From contig NW_026110552.1 in the NCBI RefSeq assembly GCF_024679095.1, positions 496,001-560,000 of the forward strand: DNA of 64,000 nucleotides, written 5' to 3'. The notes under the pieces are model-generated. The model did no database searches, was not told where the DNA came from, and saw nothing but the letters and a program-made list of their open reading frames with translations. Origin of the DNA: Eriocheir sinensis. Lineage: Eukaryota; Arthropoda; Malacostraca; Decapoda; Varunidae. The translations under genes were made by a program, and so were the position numbers. Below are positions 60,839 through 64,000 of the stretch, in pieces; positions within the stretch are counted from its first letter, which is position 1, and every line of letters begins with the position of its first letter.

Positions 60839-62369
60839 TATATATATTTTAATACAAATTCAAATATTTTATGTGTATTTTGGTATCAATAATTTTATAA
60901 AAAATGCGTTATTTTATAGGTATTTTGCATCTTAATTTTCATACAAATTTACATTATTTTATTAATATTCTGTGTATATATTTTGATACGATTTTACATT
61001 ATACTATTTGTGTTTTGTATATATTTTTTTATACTTATTTACATTATTTAATGTGTATTTTGAATATATATTTCATACAAATTTACGTTATTATATGTGT
61101 ATTTGTTTATATATTTTCTTTCATATTTACATTATTTTATATGTATTTTGTATATGTATTTCAATATAAATTAACCTAATTTTATGTGTATTTTGTATAT
61201 TTCTTTTCATACAAATTAAAATTATTTTTGTGTATTTTTGTATATAGTTTTATACAAATTTAGGTTATTTTATGTACGCATTTACATTATTTAATGTGTT
61301 TTGTATATATTTTTATCCAAAGTTACTTTATTTTACGTTCATTTTTGGACATATATTTTTATGGAAATTAGCGTTATTTTATATGTATTTGTATATGTTT
61401 TCTCATACAAATTTACATTATTTTATTGCTATTTTGTTTATTTAGTTTGATACGAATTACATGATTATATGTGTATTTTGTACATATTTTTTATACGTAT
61501 TTACATTACTTAATGTGTATTTTGTTTATATTTTTAAACAAATTTACGTTATTATATGTATTTTTATAAATATTTTGATACAAATTTACATTATTTTATG
61601 TATTTTGTATATACATTTCAATTCAAATTTAGCTTATTTTATCTGTATTTTGTATATCTATTTTCATACGAATTTAATAACTTCTGTGTATTTTTGTATA
61701 TAGTTTTATACAAATTTACGTTATTTTATGTGTATTTTGTATATTTATATTTATACAAATACACATTCTTTTATTGGTATTTTGTTTATTTATTTTGAAA
61801 CGAATTTACATTATTTTATGTGTATTTTGTATATATTTTCTTATACGTATTTACTTCATTTTATGTGTATTTTGTATATATATTTTTATACAAATCTACG
61901 TTATTTTATGTGTATTCGTATATATATTTTGAAACAAATTTACATTGTTTTATATGTATTTTGCATATCTATTTCAATACAGATTTACCTTATTGTATGT
62001 GTATTTTCTATATTTATTTTAATACAAATTAATTTTTTCATGTGTATTTTATATATATATTTTTATAAAAAATGCGTTATTTAATGGGTATTTTGCATCT
62101 TTATTTTCATACAAATTTACATTGTTTTATTAATATTCTGTGTATTTATTTTGATACGATTTTACATTATTCTATTTGTTTTGTATATATTTTTTTATAC
62201 ATATTTACATTATTTAATGTGTATTTTGTATATTTTAAAACAAATTTACGTTATTTTATGCGCATCTGTTAAAATATTTTGATACAAATTTACATTATTT
62301 TATGTATTTTTTATATATATTTCAATACAAATTTAGTTTATTTTATGTATATTTTGTATATCTATTTTC
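58226..62369 (+). repeat. 45-bp satellite, forward block, 4.1 kb
   Basis: The part 58.23-60.84 kb copies 12.26-14.87 kb (offset about 45.97 kb). The overlapping part 59.77-61.45 kb copies 26.2-27.9 kb (offset about 33.56 kb). The final part matches 18.4-19.2 and 38.2-38.9 kb. An empty TATGGAT site lies at 59767-59773. Confidence 0.92.
59767..59773 (+). other. Related empty site
   Basis: A single TATGGAT. About 140 bp on both sides follow the sequence flanking the transposon with the element removed. Confidence 0.85.
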
Positions 62370-62430
62370 ATTCGTATCAAAATAAATAAACAAAATAGCA
62401 ATAAAATAATGTAAATTTGTATGAGAAAAC
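62370..62430 (-). repeat. Small inverted satellite island, about 1.4 monomers
   Basis: About 61 bp reversed (CATTCGTATCAAAATAAATA through TGTATGAGAAAAC) and then straight back to forward. It is the beginning of the reversed block seen at full length at 19200 and 38923. Confidence 0.82.
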
Positions 62431-64000
62431 ATGTGTATTTTGTTTATATATTTTTAAACAAATTTACGTTATTATATGTATTTTTATAAATATTTTGATA
62501 CAAATTTACATTATTTTATGTATTTTGTATATACATTTCAATTCAAATTTAGCTTATTTAATCTGTATTTTGTATATCTATTTTCATACGAATTTAATTA
62601 CTTCTGTGTATTTTTGTATATAGTTTTATACAAATTTACGTTATTTTATGTGTATTTTGTATATTTATATTTATACAAATACACATTCTTTTATTGGTAT
62701 TTTGTTTATTTATTTTGATACGAATTTACATTATTTTATGTGTATTTTGTATACATTTTTTATACGTATTTACTTCATTTTACGTGTATTTTGTATATAT
62801 TTTTATACAAATCTACGTTATTTTATGTGTATTCGTATATATATTTTGAAACAAATTTACATTGTTTTATATGTATTTTGCATATCTATTTCAATACAGA
62901 TTTACCTTATTGTATGTGTATTTTGTATATTTATTTTAATACAAATAAATTTTTTATGTGTATTTTGTATATATATTTAAAAAATGCGTTATTTTATGGG
63001 TATTTTGCTTCTTTATTTTCATACAAATTTACATTATTTTATTAATATTCTGTGTATTTATTTTGATACGATTTTACATTATTCTATTTGTGTTTTGTAT
63101 ATATTTTTTTTATACAAATTTACGTTATTTTAAGTGTATTTGTTTATGTATTTTCATTCAAATTTACAGTATTTTATGTGTATTTTGTATATGTATTTCA
63201 ATACAAATTTACCTAATTTTATGTGTATTTTGTATATTTATTTTCATACAAATTTAAATTATTTTTGTGTAAATAGTTTTATACAAATTTATGTTATCTT
63301 ATGTGTATTTTGTATATTTATTTTCATACAAATATATTCTTTTATTGACATTTTGTTTATTTATTTTGACGCGAATTTACATTATTTAATGTGTATTTTG
63401 TATATATATTTTTATACGTATTTACATCCTTTCATGTGTATTTTGTATATTTATAAAAAATGCGTTATTTTATGGGTATTTTGCATCTTTATTTTCATAC
63501 AAATTTACATTATTTTATTTACATTCTGTGTATTTATTTTAATACGATTTTACATTATTCTATTTGTGTTTTGTATATATTTTTTATACATATTTACACT
63601 ATTTAATGAGTATTTTTTATATATATTTTATACAAATTTATGTTAATTTAAGTGTATTTGTTTATATATTTTCATTCAAATTTACATTATTTTATGTGTA
63701 TTTTGTATATATTTCTTTACAAATTTACCTAATTTTATGTGTATTTTGTATATTTATTTTCATACAAATTTAACTTATGTTTGTGTATTTTTATATATAG
63801 TTTTATACAAATTTACGTTATTTTATGTGTATTTTGTATATGTATTTTCATACAAATACACATTCTTTTATTGATATTTTAATTATATATTTTGACACGA
63901 ATTTACATTATTTAATGTGTATTTTGTATATATTTTTATACGTATTTACAACATTTCATGTGTATTTTGTATATATATTTCTATAGAAATCTACGTTATT
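62431..64000 (+). repeat. 45-bp satellite, forward block running off the window
   Basis: A direct copy of 27.95-29.52 kb (offset about 34.48 kb) that continues beyond the window. It is similar to the mirror of 2.36-3.9 kb as well. Confidence 0.9.

Overview
The window is almost entirely an extremely AT-rich tandem satellite from a eukaryotic nuclear genome, most likely heterochromatin. The base unit is about 45 bp. My reading of its consensus is roughly 25 T, 13 A, 4 G and 3 C on the T-rich strand, i.e. about 16% GC. It contains the landmarks TTATGTGTATTTTGTATATA, TTTTCATACAAA and TTTACGTTATT. I found no conventional host gene, RNA gene, CRISPR array or replication origin. Because 45 is divisible by 3 and the T-rich strand of the consensus contains no TAA, TAG or TGA, long open frames run through the array in all three frames (15-residue hydrophobic repeats such as [15 protein letters not shown]). 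I treat these as compositional artefacts.

The array is a mosaic of 36 blocks with 34 reversals of monomer orientation, with blocks from about 60 bp to 6.2 kb. Within blocks, monomer variants recur in a fixed order. One higher-order unit of about 16 monomers (about 712 bp) is clearest at 0.2-2.0 kb. A different arrangement, with two alternating half-units of about 0.52 kb (about 1.04 kb in total), dominates 45-54 kb. On top of this lie large segmental copies: an inverted repeat with arms 1-7153 and about 22660-31901 (the first cut by the window edge); a second inverted repeat with arms about 14868-17100 and 18425-20660; and direct copies at offsets of about 19.8, 46.0, 34.5 and 33.6 kb. Six (TA)n expansions sit inside the monomer's own TATATATA core.

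The only non-satellite DNA is a 2,013-bp island at 24194-26206. It is a DNA transposon: 29-bp imperfect terminal inverted repeats beginning CATAGACTTCACAA, subterminal inverted GGGGCCGATT motifs, and a perfect 7-bp target duplication TATGGAT. Inside it, on the minus strand, is a GC-rich, frameshifted remnant of what looks like the C-terminal part of a P-element/THAP9-type transposase (family call tentative). It has no visible catalytic or THAP domain, so the copy should be non-autonomous. Four satellite copies elsewhere in the window, including the mirror position in the other inverted-repeat arm, are matching empty sites. The element therefore entered after the satellite segment had been copied.

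The organism cannot be named from the sequence. P-like elements, long satellite arrays and GC-rich transposon coding sequence fit an animal (arthropod or other invertebrate), but this is inference. All coordinates of satellite blocks are read by eye and can be off by 10-20 bp.
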